Shown piece after piece: positions 37,906 to 48,121 of a stretch of DNA of 64,000 bases. The translations under genes and the position numbers were made by a program. This stretch comes from Campylobacter vulpis (GTDB lineage Bacteria; Campylobacterota; Campylobacteria; Campylobacterales; Campylobacteraceae). A model generated the notes under the pieces. It had not been told where the DNA came from and made no database searches. It saw only the letters and a program-made list of their open reading frames with translations. Position 1 is the first letter of the stretch. Every line of letters starts with the position of its first letter. The DNA lies in the NCBI RefSeq assembly GCF_014217995.1, contig NZ_CP041617.1:434001-498000 (forward strand), read 5' to 3'.

Positions 37906-39982
37906 AAAGTTTGGAGGCTAGATGAGTTGCCTTACTTTCATCATTTTCTTTTTGTATGGTTTTGTAAATTTTACTCACAATTTCTTCTAGGGTTTGTTGC
38001 GAGTCGATGATTTTATCATTTTCTTTTGGGAGGACTTTGTGATACTCTCCATCTTCTTTAAGCTCGTAGGTTAGGGCATTGTCATTAAGCTCTAGCTTTA
38101 AAAATTGTGCAAGTTTGGTTTTAGAACGCTCATCATAAATAGGCGTCATAAGCTCTAGTCTTCTTTCCAAATTTCTAGGCATCCAGTCTGCACTCGAGAT
38201 GAAATAATTTGGACTACTATGCTTAAAATAAAAAATTCTAGCATGCTCTAAATACTTGCCTACTATACTTCTTACGCGTATATTTTTGCTATATTCCATT
38301 TGGGGGCGAAGGCAGCAAATTCCACGCACGATTAAGTCAATTTGCACTCCTTTGCAAGAGGCTTCATATAAGGCACCGATGACATCAGCATCAACTAAAG
38401 AATTCATTTTGGCAATGATAACTCCCTCACTTCCTTTTTCACTTTCAAGCCTTATCATTTTTAAAACTTGCTCCTTGATTTGATTAGGACTCATTGCAAG
38501 GCTTTCTAGGCGGCGATTTTTACTAAATCCTGAAAGTATGTGAAAAAAGCTTGTTGTATCCTTAGCAAATTCCGTTCTTGAAGTAAAATAGCTCACATCG
38601 GTGTAAATTTTTGCACTTGAGGCATTATAATTTCCCGTGCTAAGATGCATATAAAATTTAAGCCTATCTCCATTTTTTCGAATCACTTGAGAAACTTTAG
38701 CATGCACCTTAAAACCTGTGATTCCATAAATAACATGTGCACCAGCATTTTCTAGGGCTTTAGCCCAGTGAAGATTATTTTCTTCATCAAATCTTGCTTT
38801 TAGCTCGACCATTACAGTAACTTGCTTACCCTCACTAGCGGCGTCTATGAGAGCTTGAACAATGTTTGAGTTTTTTTCCACCCTATAAAGCGTGATTCTT
38901 ATGGAAATCACATCAGGATCATCACTTGCTTCTTTTATAAATTTATAGACAGGATCAAAACTTTCAAAGGGCTGGATAATTAAAACATCTTCTTTATCGA
39001 TCGCTTCAAAAATGGATAAATTTTCATCAAAAGGTGGCAGAGTTTTTGGCGTGTAAAGAGGACTTAAAAGATGTGCAAAAGCCTTGTTTCCCACTATTTG
39101 CCAAAGGGACGGGAGATTAAGCAAGGTGGAGTATTCATACACATCTTTATGAAAAATTTTTGTGTGAGTGTGAAGAAATTCTAAAATTTGCGCATCGGCG
39201 TTTTCTTCGATTTGAAGACGCACAAAAGCCCCTTTTCTACGTAGTTTAAGTCCCTGTTCTAAAATAAGCATAAAATCATCAGCTTCTTCTTCCTCTATGA
39301 TAATGTCGGCATTTCTTGTAACCCTAAAGGCAGTTGAAGCGAGAAGTTTAAAGCCAGGAAAAATCTCTTCGGCATGTTGTTTGACTATGCTTTCTATGGG
39401 GACATAGGTGTTGGAATTGACCTCATAAAAGCGAGGTAAAATTCTAGGAATGCGTATCATACCAAATTTAACCAACTCAGGATTAGACTTATCACAAATT
39501 TTAACCGCTAAAGAAAAAGAAAGATTGTTAAGGTGTGGAAAGGGGTGAGTCGCATCCACAGCGATAGGCACGATAACGGGGAAAATATTTGAGAAAAAAT
39601 ATTCATCACATTTAGCTTTTAACTCACTACCAAGTTCTTCGTAGGATTTGATAAAGACATTTTCGCTTGAAAGCTCATTGATAATTTGATGAAAATATTT
39701 TTCCAAAAGCTTTTTTTCTTCGTGTAGATATTTACGAATTTCTTTAAGCTGAGTTAAAGGAGACATTTCATCGCTGCTACTTGCATTTACCCCTGCACTA
39801 AAAAGCTGCTTAAGTCCTGCAACTCTTATCATATAAAATTCATCTAAATTTGTGCAGTAAATGGCTATAAACTTAAGCCTTTCAAGCACGGGTAAATCTC
39901 TACTACACTGGTCTAAAACACGGGAATTAAAGCGAAGCCAAGAAAGCTCCCTATTTAAAAACATACTAGGTTGAGTTTGCAC
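37892..39982 (-). CDS. ppk: Polyphosphate kinase 1
   Basis: PPK1 makes inorganic polyphosphate from ATP; in C. jejuni it affects stress survival and virulence. The 696 residues have the N-terminal helical domain ([16 protein letters not shown]), the middle region with [16 protein letters not shown], and the catalytic C-terminal domains. The autophosphorylated His is expected in [10 protein letters not shown] near 435, and a second conserved His is in LEHARIFYF near 590, with [16 protein letters not shown] between. The length fits the family. Confidence 0.96.
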   Translation of the reverse strand: MQTQPSMFLNRELSWLRFNSRVLDQCSRDLPVLERLKFIAIYCTNLDEFYMIRVAGLKQLFSAGVNASSSDEMSPLTQLKEIRKYLHEEKKLLEKYFHQIINELSSENVFIKSYEELGSELKAKCDEYFFSNIFPVIVPIAVDATHPFPHLNNLSFSLAVKICDKSNPELVKFGMIRIPRILPRFYEVNSNTYVPIESIVKQHAEEIFPGFKLLASTAFRVTRNADIIIEEEEADDFMLILEQGLKLRRKGAFVRLQIEENADAQILEFLHTHTKIFHKDVYEYSTLLNLPSLWQIVGNKAFAHLLSPLYTPKTLPPFDENLSIFEAIDKEDVLIIQPFESFDPVYKFIKEASDDPDVISIRITLYRVEKNSNIVQALIDAASEGKQVTVMVELKARFDEENNLHWAKALENAGAHVIYGITGFKVHAKVSQVIRKNGDRLKFYMHLSTGNYNASSAKIYTDVSYFTSRTEFAKDTTSFFHILSGFSKNRRLESLAMSPNQIKEQVLKMIRLESEKGSEGVIIAKMNSLVDADVIGALYEASCKGVQIDLIVRGICCLRPQMEYSKNIRVRSIVGKYLEHARIFYFKHSSPNYFISSADWMPRNLERRLELMTPIYDERSKTKLAQFLKLELNDNALTYELKEDGEYHKVLPKENDKIIDSQQTLEEIVSKIYKTIQKENDESKATHLASKLFKEN

Positions 39983-40037
39983 AGGCAGTCCTTTTTTCCT
40001 TGTATTTTAGCATTTTTTATTAATATTTAGTCAATTT

Positions 40038-41412
40038 TTAGTTAATAGCAAAAGTTTCGCAAAGCTTTTCAAATTTCTTATAATAATGCCAAGAATTGAC
40101 TAAATTTGGGTGATTTTGCTTAAAATATTTTAACTCCTCATCACACATTTGTTTAAATTTCAAACTAATGTCTTTGTGTTTTTTAAGATATTCTAAAACA
40201 TCTTTTTCTTTTAAGATTTTCTCCTCCGCTTCTTTTGTAACCCTAATAATTTCTGCGATAAATTCACTCAAATATGCCTTAATTTTTGCATAAAATTCTT
40301 TATCGATGCGTTTTAAATCCTCCTTTTTTACATACACTCCCAAATTCTTAGAAATGGGGTCTTGACTTAATTCTTTAAAGATATTTTTATGATCTTCATT
40401 AGGCTCTGTATTGACATTAATGATAAAAACAAAGCTATTTTCCCTATCAAGTGGCGTTTCTTCCACACTTTTTTCAAGGCTAAAAATAGGGTCTTTCTCA
40501 TTAGCATACAGCACTAAAGGTAAAATATAACGCAAATAACCCTTAAATTCATAGTTTTGAAAATATGTTTTATTTTTAGGTGGATTAAAATTAAACTTAG
40601 TTGCTAATCTCTCCATCGTTTCAAGGGCATTATGGGGCAGAATTTCCTCACAATCAATAGGCGTGATATTGCGAAAAAAGGGCAGAATTTTCGTGCTAGT
40701 GAAAGAGTTTTCAAGGTCCTTAAAATCGATATTTAACTCCATATCTTTGTGTGTGATGTGCCTAATGTAGTCTCTAAAATCGTGGCTAAGATTAAATTCA
40801 TGATTAAAATTTATAATATGCTTATCCCAGTTACGCCCTACACAGTGCTTTAAAATACCTATGCTATCCCTTGTGCCAATGATTACGGGCGTATCTTTAC
40901 CTAATAAATGACAAAATTTTTCCAAATCTTTAATGTTAAATTCGCTAATATTTACTCCATAGTATTGGTATTTCCCTTCGCTTATATCGATGAAATTTTG
41001 GATATAGCGTTCTTTTGAATCAAGGGGCATATTCCAAGAGGGATTGCAAAAAAGATCGCAAAAAAAGAGATAGCTAACAAAAGCCGCCGCTCCCACTCCG
41101 TGAGGTGAGATATAAATGAATTTGAGGCGTTCACCCCCCCCCCCCCCCAGCAATGTTAAGAGGCAAATTTAAATTCCACGCTAAATTCGCACAATACCTT
41201 GAAGATTCAAGTTCTAAAAATTTAGGATTTAAAAGCGGAGGAAAAGGCTCTTGCAAATGTTCTTTTTCAAATTCCTCACTATGAAGCCACGCGCTAATGG
41301 CGTTAATATTTTCTAAAACAAAACGAGAAAATTCCTCATCATTAGCTTTTTGAAGGGCGTCTAGTAAAATTCCAGCTTGTTTGGATTTGAAGGTTGAGAG
41401 TAAATTTTGCAT
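40038..41412 (-). CDS. Phase-variable protein of unknown function, currently OFF at a G15 tract
   Basis: The first frame starts at ATG 41412 and gives 93 residues up to IAGGGGG, then stops at TGA directly after the tract (41134-41148, 15 G on the coding strand). A second open stretch in another frame runs from the tract to 40038 (YISPHGVGAAAFVSYLFF onward, about 360 residues). A tract of 14 or 17 G would join them into one protein of about 457 residues. No signal peptide is seen. The end region is charged and helical. It may belong to the DUF2972-type Campylobacter family that occurs in some surface-glycan genes; that is a weak impression. A CysC-like kinase gene ends one base upstream, so they form one transcript. 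Confidence 0.8.
41134..41148. repeat. Poly-C/poly-G tract of 15, contingency locus
   Basis: Fifteen consecutive C on the + strand lie inside the phase-variable gene. Tracts this long slip at high rate in Campylobacter, which lacks mismatch repair of the MutHLS type. At 15 the reading frame ends at the tract. Confidence 0.95.
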
Positions 41413-41413
41413 T

Positions 41414-41938
41414 TTAGTCCTTAAAACCTAGTGCGTTTAAGATAAGTTTTATCTTTTCATCTGCTCCATTTAGCTCACTATTATCTATCACCAAATGTGC
41501 CTTTGGTGTGTCAAATGCTATATCCACGCCCACGACATTTTGAATTTCTCCGCTTAAAGCCCCGCTATAAAGCCCCTTTTTATCGCGTCTTTTTAGCTCT
41601 TCAAAATCACATTTAACATAAATTTCAAAATAATTTTTTAAATTTTTGCGGTTAAATTTATAAATTTCCTCCCACATCGAAATGGCACTGACAATGACTA
41701 GCATATTTTGCTCACTTAAAAAATGTGCAAATCTAGAACGCTTAAAAGAAACCTCAAGCCTTGAAGACTTGTCGTAGCCAAAATGCCCTAAAAGCTCTCT
41801 TAATTCATCGCCGTCTAAATAAATGACATTGCGAAGTTTTGTGCGTAATTTTTCGCAAAGTGCCTCCGCTAAAAAGCTTTTCCCACTTCCTGCTAAACCG
41901 CTAAACCAAATCACCCCACCTTTTTCTAATTTTTCCAT
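41414..41938 (-). CDS. CysC-like kinase (adenylylsulfate-kinase fold)
   Basis: The 174 residues match CysC: P-loop WFSGLAGSGKSFLAEAL near 12, YLDGDELRELL near 40, and the KRRDKKGLYSGALSGEIQNVVGVD segment near 116, followed by HLVIDN. Classic CysC phosphorylates adenylylsulfate. In C. jejuni the related Cj1415 in the capsule locus works in methyl phosphoramidate synthesis on a cytidine nucleotide. No sulfate-assimilation genes are near, so the second kind of role, or another nucleotide, is more likely here. It lies between murD (8 bases) and the phase-variable gene (1 base), whose product may use its product. Substrate is inference. Confidence 0.85.
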   Translation of the reverse strand: MEKLEKGGVIWFSGLAGSGKSFLAEALCEKLRTKLRNVIYLDGDELRELLGHFGYDKSSRLEVSFKRSRFAHFLSEQNMLVIVSAISMWEEIYKFNRKNLKNYFEIYVKCDFEELKRRDKKGLYSGALSGEIQNVVGVDIAFDTPKAHLVIDNSELNGADEKIKLILNALGFKD

Positions 41939-41946
41939 TTTAATCC

Positions 41947-43155
41947 TTACAAATTTGCTATGCTTTTTTTAAAGCATTCGCCCCTTTCTAAATAGGAGCT
42001 AAACTGGTCCAAACTCGCACAAGCAGGGCTTAGAAGTGCCACTTCGCCCACTTTAAGCTTTTTTGAAATTTCTTTCACAGCCCTCGGTAAAAATTCACAT
42101 TTTGTAGCGTTTAATTTAAATCTTTTTGCATAAGTTATCATTTTTTCACAGCTTACACCTATGGCGTAAAGTTCGATATCTAAACCCTGCATAAAGGCAA
42201 ATAAGTCGCTTAAATCCACTCCCTTATCATCACCGCCTATGATGAGATGGATTTTTTGAAATTGATAGCGTTTAAGTGCCTCCATAACCGCTGCTTGGTT
42301 TGTGGCTTTAGTGTCATTGACCCAGAGTCTATTTTGTGCATCAAAAAACTCTTCAAGCTTGTTTTTTTCCATTACGAAGCTATTTAAAAGCTCATAACTT
42401 AGGCTATCAAGCAAAATTTTTTCTATGCTTAAAGCAAGGAGTGTGTCAAGTAAAAAGGGAGCCTTGAAAGAAATTTGGGTTAAATCAATCTCCATTTTTT
42501 TCGCTAAGTCAAATTCATCTTCATAGCTTATAATATGGGCTTTTGTGGGAGTGTTTTCATACATTTTTGGCAAAATGGCGACATTATTTTCATTCATTCT
42601 TTCTAAAACGCTAAGTTTTGCTTTGACATATTTTTCAAAACTTCCGTGCCACGATAAATGGTCATTGCTTATGGGTAAAAGTGCGTAAATTTCAGGCTTT
42701 GCAATTTTAGTGTAGTGTAGGGTAAAAGATGAGGTTTCTAAAATCCAAATTTTTGCAAAAGGATCAAGCAAAGCTAAGGGTGTGCCGACATTTCCGCCCA
42801 TTTGTGAGCTTATTTTTGCAAGTAAGTGTTGGCTCATTTGCGTGGTGGTGGTTTTGCCATTTGTTCCACTTATCCATACGCTTTTAGGCATAATATCATA
42901 AAAAAAATCATACTCACTTTGTAAATTTCTTGCTTTTTTAATTAGGCTGTGTGTGGGAGGAAAGCCTGGACTTGGGATTTCAAGCTCACTTTTTTCAGGC
43001 TCAAAAGCACTCACAGGTAAAAGCTCATTGCCAAATTCATCAAGGTTTTTTTCTTTAAAATCATCATCATAAATGCTAAAAGTTCCCATTTTTTGCGCTA
43101 AAGTTTGAGCGATAGCCTTTGTCGTTTTTCCATATCCAAAAAGTGATTTTTTCAT
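41947..43155 (-). CDS. murD: UDP-MurNAc-L-alanine:D-glutamate ligase MurD
   Basis: MurD adds D-Glu to UDP-MurNAc-L-Ala in cytosolic peptidoglycan precursor synthesis. The 402 residues show the N-terminal MurD region ([16 protein letters not shown]), the ATP loop [15 protein letters not shown] near 93, [13 protein letters not shown] near 140, [19 protein letters not shown] near 162, and the C-terminal WVNDTKATN and [19 protein letters not shown]. Length is slightly shorter than E. coli MurD (438), normal for the group. It is divergent from mapA over a 129-base gap. Confidence 0.95.
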   Translation of the reverse strand: MKKSLFGYGKTTKAIAQTLAQKMGTFSIYDDDFKEKNLDEFGNELLPVSAFEPEKSELEIPSPGFPPTHSLIKKARNLQSEYDFFYDIMPKSVWISGTNGKTTTTQMSQHLLAKISSQMGGNVGTPLALLDPFAKIWILETSSFTLHYTKIAKPEIYALLPISNDHLSWHGSFEKYVKAKLSVLERMNENNVAILPKMYENTPTKAHIISYEDEFDLAKKMEIDLTQISFKAPFLLDTLLALSIEKILLDSLSYELLNSFVMEKNKLEEFFDAQNRLWVNDTKATNQAAVMEALKRYQFQKIHLIIGGDDKGVDLSDLFAFMQGLDIELYAIGVSCEKMITYAKRFKLNATKCEFLPRAVKEISKKLKVGEVALLSPACASLDQFSSYLERGECFKKSIANL

Positions 43156-43248
43156 TTTATATCTTTATAATCAAACTTAAAAGCATAAATTCTAATTAAT
43201 TTTTTTAAATCAATTATAAAAAACCTTGAAATTTACTAACTTTTTAAA

Positions 43249-43254
43249 TACAAT
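43249..43254 (+). promoter_or_regulatory. -10 box of mapA
   Basis: TACAAT lies 30 bases before the mapA ATG, downstream of a T-rich stretch, a usual Campylobacter sigma-70 layout. The remaining part of the murD-mapA gap shows nothing else clear. Confidence 0.5.
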
Positions 43255-43284
43255 TTGAAAATTTGAATTTAAAAAGGATAAAAA

Positions 43285-43929
43285 ATGATGAAAAACTGCT
43301 TATTAGCTTTATTTGCACTTTTGATTTTTGCAGGTTGTTCGGCAAAGCAAGATACTTTCGCTCAAGTTAATCAAATCTCTAAAAACACTAAATGTTATCC
43401 TTGTGATAGTGCGCAGGGTTTTGAAGCAAAGATTAAGGGACTTTTATACATTAGCGATATGGGGATAAATTGCTGTGCGGATAAAAGGACACTTGATACG
43501 GGCGTGGCTTTGAAAAAAGTGTATTTGCACCGCTTTTATGATTTAAAAGAAGAGCAAAAGGTGGTTTATATCAAAAATCAAAAATACTACATCGATTTAA
43601 ATTTCAATGCCATTTTCTATACTTATCTTAGACAGGAGCTTGAAGCAAGAGGTATTATGGTGCTTGATGGCAATGATAAAAACTCTCCTTATGTAACTAA
43701 GGTTGATTTGTCCTTTATGCAATTTGCATCTAAGCAAGATAGTTTAGGACTTCACTCAAGATTAGTTGGCGTGATGAGTTTAAATGATATTAATCGCAAT
43801 AAAAAATTCACCCTAAGAACCAAGCAAGATGTGCAAGGCTTTGAAAATTTGAGCGACTTATCCTTTTATACACATTTACTTATTAAACAAATGGCAAATA
43901 AAGCTGCGAGTTTAATTTCTTCTCTGTGA
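43285..43929 (+). CDS. mapA: Membrane-associated lipoprotein MapA
   Basis: MapA is an outer-membrane-associated lipoprotein of thermotolerant Campylobacter, long used for species identification by PCR and antibody. The 214 residues have a lipoprotein signal MMKNCLLALFALLIFAGC (Cys18). Then comes a mature part with a Cys group (TKCYPCDSA and INCCADKR) and C-terminal DLSFYTHLLIKQMANKAA. Two ATGs are adjacent (43285 and 43288); AAGGAT fits either. The next gene overlaps by 4 bases. Order mapA-ctsW-gyrA-flgP-flgQ equals C. jejuni Cj1029c-Cj1025c. Confidence 0.9.
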   Translation: MMKNCLLALFALLIFAGCSAKQDTFAQVNQISKNTKCYPCDSAQGFEAKIKGLLYISDMGINCCADKRTLDTGVALKKVYLHRFYDLKEEQKVVYIKNQKYYIDLNFNAIFYTYLRQELEARGIMVLDGNDKNSPYVTKVDLSFMQFASKQDSLGLHSRLVGVMSLNDINRNKKFTLRTKQDVQGFENLSDLSFYTHLLIKQMANKAASLISSL

Positions 43930-44501
43930 GGTGCATTAGCTGCCATTCTTTCACTCTTCTAGCTTTTTGCGATAGCTGTTTAAAAGAGCTAAGTGAGCAA
44001 AGTTGGGGAGTGAGAAAATTAGAAAATGACTTTAAAGTTTATTATTTTTATAAATATAGTGAAATCAAGCATTTACTTCACTCCAAACATCAGTTTTATG
44101 GTTATTTTGTTTTTAAATTTCTTGCAAAATTGAGTTTTGCAAAATTTTATCAAATTTTTAAACCTCAAACTAAAATTAATGCTATTGCTCTTGATGATAG
44201 GGTGGAAAAAGGACTTTATTCTCACGCAGCTATTTTAGCTAAGGCTTTAAAATCTCCTTTTATTCAGCCACTTTTTCACGCCTTACAAGCACAAAATAAG
44301 ATTAAATATAGTGGAAAAAGCTTAGATTTTAGACGCAAAAATAAAAGAAATTTTAAGCTTTTAAAAGAAATTAAATATCCTGTGATTTTAGTCGATGATA
44401 TTGTAACAACTGGCTCTAGCATACTTGAAGCTAAAGAAATTTTAGAAAAAAACAAAATTTCTGTGCTTTTTGCTTTAGTTTTAGCTGATGCGAAAGATTA
44501 A
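43926..44501 (+). CDS. ctsW: ComF-family phosphoribosyltransferase CtsW (natural transformation)
   Basis: The 191 residues begin with a zinc-ribbon pattern, CISCHSF...FCDSC, and end with the PRTase signature VILVDDIVTTGSSI near 155, the ComF layout. The C. jejuni counterpart Cj1028c (ctsW) is needed for DNA uptake. Biochemical activity of ComF proteins is not settled. It starts with GTG at 43926 in a GTGA overlap with the mapA stop and is followed by gyrA after 37 bases. Confidence 0.85.
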   Translation: MRCISCHSFTLLAFCDSCLKELSEQSWGVRKLENDFKVYYFYKYSEIKHLLHSKHQFYGYFVFKFLAKLSFAKFYQIFKPQTKINAIALDDRVEKGLYSHAAILAKALKSPFIQPLFHALQAQNKIKYSGKSLDFRRKNKRNFKLLKEIKYPVILVDDIVTTGSSILEAKEILEKNKISVLFALVLADAKD

Positions 44502-44506
44502 TTTGC

Positions 44507-44512
44507 TACAAT
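44507..44512 (+). promoter_or_regulatory. -10 box of gyrA
   Basis: TACAAT, with TTTGC just before it (extended -10 type), lies 26 bases ahead of the gyrA ATG; AAAAGGAAT follows as the RBS. Confidence 0.55.
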
Positions 44513-44538
44513 AATTTTTTTATAACAAAAGGAATTTT

Positions 44539-47097
44539 ATGGAAAATCTTTTTAACAAAGACTCCGATACTCAAATTATCGATATTGAGGATTCTATTAA
44601 GAGTAGCTATTTAGATTATTCTATGAGCGTGATTATTGGGCGTGCTTTGCCTGATGCTAGAGACGGCTTAAAGCCTGTGCATAGACGCATACTTTATGCG
44701 ATGAATGATTTGGGCGTGGGAAGCCGTAGTGCCTATAAGAAATCTGCACGTATCGTGGGCGATGTTATCGGTAAATATCACCCACACGGCGATACGGCTG
44801 TTTATGACGCTCTTGTGAGAATGGCTCAAAGCTTTTCTATGCGTTATCCAAGTGTTGATGGGCAGGGGAATTTTGGCTCGATTGACGGAGATGGTGCGGC
44901 GGCTATGCGTTATACAGAAGCTCGAATGACCATTTTAGCGGAGGAGCTTTTAAGGGATATTGATAAGGACACGGTGGATTTTGTTCCAAATTACGATGAT
45001 TCTATGCAAGAACCTGATGTTTTACCAAGTCGTGTCCCAAATTTACTTTTAAACGGCTCAAGTGGGATTGCTGTGGGTATGGCGACAAATATCCCTCCGC
45101 ATAGTCTTAATGAGCTTGTTGATGGACTTTTGCATTTGCTAGATAATAAAGAAGCAAGTTTGGAAGAGCTAATGCAATTTATCAAAGGACCTGATTTCCC
45201 AACGGCTGGGATTATTTATGGTAAAAAGGGCATTATTGACGCTTATCGCACGGGTAGAGGTAGGGTAAAAATCCGTGCTAAAACGCATATTGAAAAAAGA
45301 GCAAATAAGGACATCATTGTCATTGATGAGTTGCCTTATCAAACCAATAAAGCGAGATTGATAGAGCAAATTGCCGAGCTTGTGAAAGAAAAGCAAATTG
45401 AGGGCATTGCTGAAGTGCGTGATGAGAGTGATAGGGAGGGAATTCGCGTTGTGATTGAGCTTAAACGCGATGCGATGAGTGAAATTGTGCTAAATAATCT
45501 TTTTAAATCTACCACTATGGAAAGCACTTTTGGTGTGATTATGTTAGCTATTCATAATAAAGAACCGAAAATTTTCTCACTAATTGAGCTTTTAAATTTA
45601 TTTTTAACGCACAGAAAAACAGTTATTATAAGACGCACCATTTATGAACTTCAAAAGGCTAGAGCTAGGGCACACATTTTAGAAGGGCTTAAAATCGCCT
45701 TAGATAATATAGACGAAGTGATAGCTTTAATCAAAAATAGTGCGGATAATAACGCTGCTCGTGAGGGTTTAGTGGCGAAATTTGGCTTAAGTGAACTTCA
45801 AGCAAATGCCATTTTAGATATGAAACTTGGGCGTTTAACGGGGCTTGAGCGTGAAAAGATAGAAAATGAATTGGCAGATTTACTTAAAGAGATTGCAAGA
45901 CTTGATGAAATTTTAAAAAGCGAAGCCTTGCTTGAGGATTTAATCCGCGAGGAGTTAAAGGAAATTAGGGCTAAATTTGATGTGCCGCGTATTACGCAGA
46001 TTGAAGATGATTATGATGATATTGATGTGGAAGATTTGATTCCTAATGAAAATATGGTCGTTACCATTACGCACCGCGGATACATTAAAAGAGTGCCAAG
46101 TAAGCAGTATGAAAAGCAAAAGCGTGGTGGCAAGGGTAAGCTTGCGGTTACGACTTATGATGATGACTTTATTGAGAGCTTTTTTACGGCAAACACGCAC
46201 GATACGCTAATGTTTGTGACTGATAAGGGGCAACTCTACTGGCTAAAGGTTTATAAAATCCCTGAAGGCTCACGCACAGCTAAAGGCAAGGCTGTGGTTA
46301 ATCTCATTAATCTTCAAGCAGAAGAAAAGATTATGGCGATTATCCCTACTACGGATTTTGATGAAAGTAAATCTTTATGTTTCTTTACAAAAAATGGTAT
46401 AGTCAAACGCACAAATTTAAGCGAATATCAAAATATACGCAGTGTGGGTGTAAGAGCGATTAATTTGGACGAAAATGACGAGCTTGTAACGGCTATTATC
46501 GTAGAAAGAGATTTAATCGAGCTAAGTCAAGCCTCACAAGATGAAAATTTAAGCGAAGAGGCAAGTGAAGAAAATTTAGAAAATGTTGGCGGTAAAATGC
46601 TCTTTGCTGTTACCAAAAAAGGTATGTGTATCAAATTCCCGCTTGCTAAAGTGCGTGAAATCGGTCGTGTAAGTCGTGGGGTAACGGCGATTAAATTTAA
46701 AGAAAAAAATGACGAGCTAGTCGGTGCGGTCGTCATAGAAAATGACGAGCAAGAAGTCTTAAGCGTGAGTGCAAAAGGCATAGGCAAACGCACAAATGCT
46801 GGGGAGTATAGACTTCAAAGTCGCGGCGGTAAGGGTGTGATTTGTATGAAGCTAACCGATAAGACTAAAGAGCTTATTAGCGTAGTGATTGTCGATGAGA
46901 GTATGGATTTGATGGCACTTACAAGTAGTGGCAAAATGATACGCGTAGATATGCATAGTATAAGAAAAGCGGGTCGTAATACTAGTGGCGTGATTGTCGT
47001 AAATGTCGAAAATGATGAGGTGGTTAGTATCGCAAAATGTCCTAAGCAAAGCGAAGAAGAGGACATTGAAGAAGATGTTAATCTAAGTTTAGAATAA
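44539..47097 (+). CDS. gyrA: DNA gyrase subunit A
   Basis: GyrA cuts and rejoins DNA in the gyrase heterotetramer. The 852 residues (C. jejuni 863) have the breakage-reunion domain with the active Tyr in [11 protein letters not shown] (near 125) and the C-terminal beta-pinwheel with the GyrA box QKRGGKGK near 530. The quinolone region reads [15 protein letters not shown] with Thr86 and Asp90, the susceptible forms in Campylobacter. A run of acidic residues ends the protein. It carries its own promoter. Confidence 0.98.
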   Translation: MENLFNKDSDTQIIDIEDSIKSSYLDYSMSVIIGRALPDARDGLKPVHRRILYAMNDLGVGSRSAYKKSARIVGDVIGKYHPHGDTAVYDALVRMAQSFSMRYPSVDGQGNFGSIDGDGAAAMRYTEARMTILAEELLRDIDKDTVDFVPNYDDSMQEPDVLPSRVPNLLLNGSSGIAVGMATNIPPHSLNELVDGLLHLLDNKEASLEELMQFIKGPDFPTAGIIYGKKGIIDAYRTGRGRVKIRAKTHIEKRANKDIIVIDELPYQTNKARLIEQIAELVKEKQIEGIAEVRDESDREGIRVVIELKRDAMSEIVLNNLFKSTTMESTFGVIMLAIHNKEPKIFSLIELLNLFLTHRKTVIIRRTIYELQKARARAHILEGLKIALDNIDEVIALIKNSADNNAAREGLVAKFGLSELQANAILDMKLGRLTGLEREKIENELADLLKEIARLDEILKSEALLEDLIREELKEIRAKFDVPRITQIEDDYDDIDVEDLIPNENMVVTITHRGYIKRVPSKQYEKQKRGGKGKLAVTTYDDDFIESFFTANTHDTLMFVTDKGQLYWLKVYKIPEGSRTAKGKAVVNLINLQAEEKIMAIIPTTDFDESKSLCFFTKNGIVKRTNLSEYQNIRSVGVRAINLDENDELVTAIIVERDLIELSQASQDENLSEEASEENLENVGGKMLFAVTKKGMCIKFPLAKVREIGRVSRGVTAIKFKEKNDELVGAVVIENDEQEVLSVSAKGIGKRTNAGEYRLQSRGGKGVICMKLTDKTKELISVVIVDESMDLMALTSSGKMIRVDMHSIRKAGRNTSGVIVVNVENDEVVSIAKCPKQSEEEDIEEDVNLSLE

Positions 47098-47100
47098 GAC

Positions 47101-47119
47101 TTGGAACGCTTATTGCTTT
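47101..47119 (+). promoter_or_regulatory. Sigma-54 promoter of flgP-flgQ
   Basis: TTGGAAC-N5-TTGCTTT: the GG (47103-47104) and GC (47115-47116) are separated by ten bases, the -24/-12 spacing of RpoN promoters, matching Campylobacter GGAA-N6-TTGCTT. It lies in the 57-base gap after gyrA. A weaker sigma-70-like TTACAAT is seen farther down. Confidence 0.8.
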
Positions 47120-47154
47120 CTTAGGATATATTACAATATTTTGAAGGTGTAAAT

Positions 47155-47676
47155 ATGAAAAATTTGTTTTTTATGCTCCTTGTAGCAGCAATTTTTGGTG
47201 GCTGTGTCCCAAGTGCAACAAGCACTGCGAAGACTAACAAAACCGCAGATACGAGTGGTGGAAGTTCTGATGTGGTTGTGCAAAAGGTCGATAAAGACGA
47301 TGTGCGTGATATCATTAGGGAAGAAAAAATGCTCGCCCCTTATGATGCAAGCGAGAGTGAATTAAGTTTTACGGCGGTTGGTGAAGGCATTGCTCCCTTA
47401 AATACGGTTTCTTCTGCACAAGCTCTGGCTTTAGCCAAAAGAGCGGCGATTACAGATGGTTATAGACAGCTTGCTAGTAAGCTTTATGGTGTGAAAGTCA
47501 ATGGTAAAGACACAGTTAAAGATGCTATGTTAAGAAGCTCAACTATCACAGCACAGGTTAATGGACTTATCAAAAATGCTAGTATTATTGATGAGAATTT
47601 TAATCAAGGACTTTATAGAGTAAATTTAGAACTTAAAATCGATGCAGACAAGTGGAAAGAGTTGTTTGCTTATTAA
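47155..47676 (+). CDS. flgP: Flagellar basal-disc lipoprotein FlgP
   Basis: FlgP forms the large basal disk under the outer membrane that anchors the Campylobacter motor scaffold, and it is needed for motility. The 173 residues begin with a lipoprotein signal, FMLLVAAIFGGC (Cys17). They contain the LPP20-like core (ELSFTAVGEGIAPL, ALALAKRAAITDGYRQLASKLYGVKVNG) and end VNLELKIDADKWKELFAY. A sigma-54 promoter lies upstream. It overlaps flgQ by 25 bases. Confidence 0.93.
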   Translation: MKNLFFMLLVAAIFGGCVPSATSTAKTNKTADTSGGSSDVVVQKVDKDDVRDIIREEKMLAPYDASESELSFTAVGEGIAPLNTVSSAQALALAKRAAITDGYRQLASKLYGVKVNGKDTVKDAMLRSSTITAQVNGLIKNASIIDENFNQGLYRVNLELKIDADKWKELFAY

Positions 47677-48098
47677 TCTTTCTTAGCTTAAAATGCTTTG
47701 CCTTAGAAGAATTTATCTTTTGGGCAGAGCTTTCAAGCAAAGACTTCGTTCTCTTTCATCAAAGTCAAAATATCTCCTTAGCAATGACTAAAAGTAAGAA
47801 TAGATCAAGTGAGTATGCTTGTGAAATTCCTTATAATGAAAAAGATTTAAAAACCTTACCAAGAAATGCACTAGGACTTATAGAAGTGCCGAAAATGACA
47901 CAACTTGCTTTTTTAAACGCACATAAAGACGAGTTAAGCGAGTGTTTTATAGGGGCGAAAATCAGCGTTAAAGATATAGTAAAAGCGGACTTGCTTAAGG
48001 CAAAAAGTGAAACTTATGTGAAAATTTTACCCCTGCGTTTTAGTGTTGATTTTGGTGAGAATTCAGCCTTGATTTACTATCTTAAAAAGAAAGATTAA
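47652..48098 (+). CDS. flgQ: Flagellar protein FlgQ
   Basis: FlgQ works with FlgP in building the basal disk and stabilises it. The 148 residues have an N-terminal signal peptide (VVCLLIFLSLKCFA). No standard domain is seen in the mature part. It starts with GTG at 47652 within the flgP end, consistent with coupled translation. Identification leans on position after flgP and on the overall pattern, since FlgQ is poorly conserved. Confidence 0.85.
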   Translation: MERVVCLLIFLSLKCFALEEFIFWAELSSKDFVLFHQSQNISLAMTKSKNRSSEYACEIPYNEKDLKTLPRNALGLIEVPKMTQLAFLNAHKDELSECFIGAKISVKDIVKADLLKAKSETYVKILPLRFSVDFGENSALIYYLKKKD

Positions 48099-48121
48099 GA
48101 TAAAGAATAAAATAAATCTTG

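Noticed and set aside
46527-47066. Open antisense frames of 60-90 codons opposite gyrA and other genes
   Set aside because: They have no ribosome sites or recognisable domains and mirror the codon pattern of the real genes.
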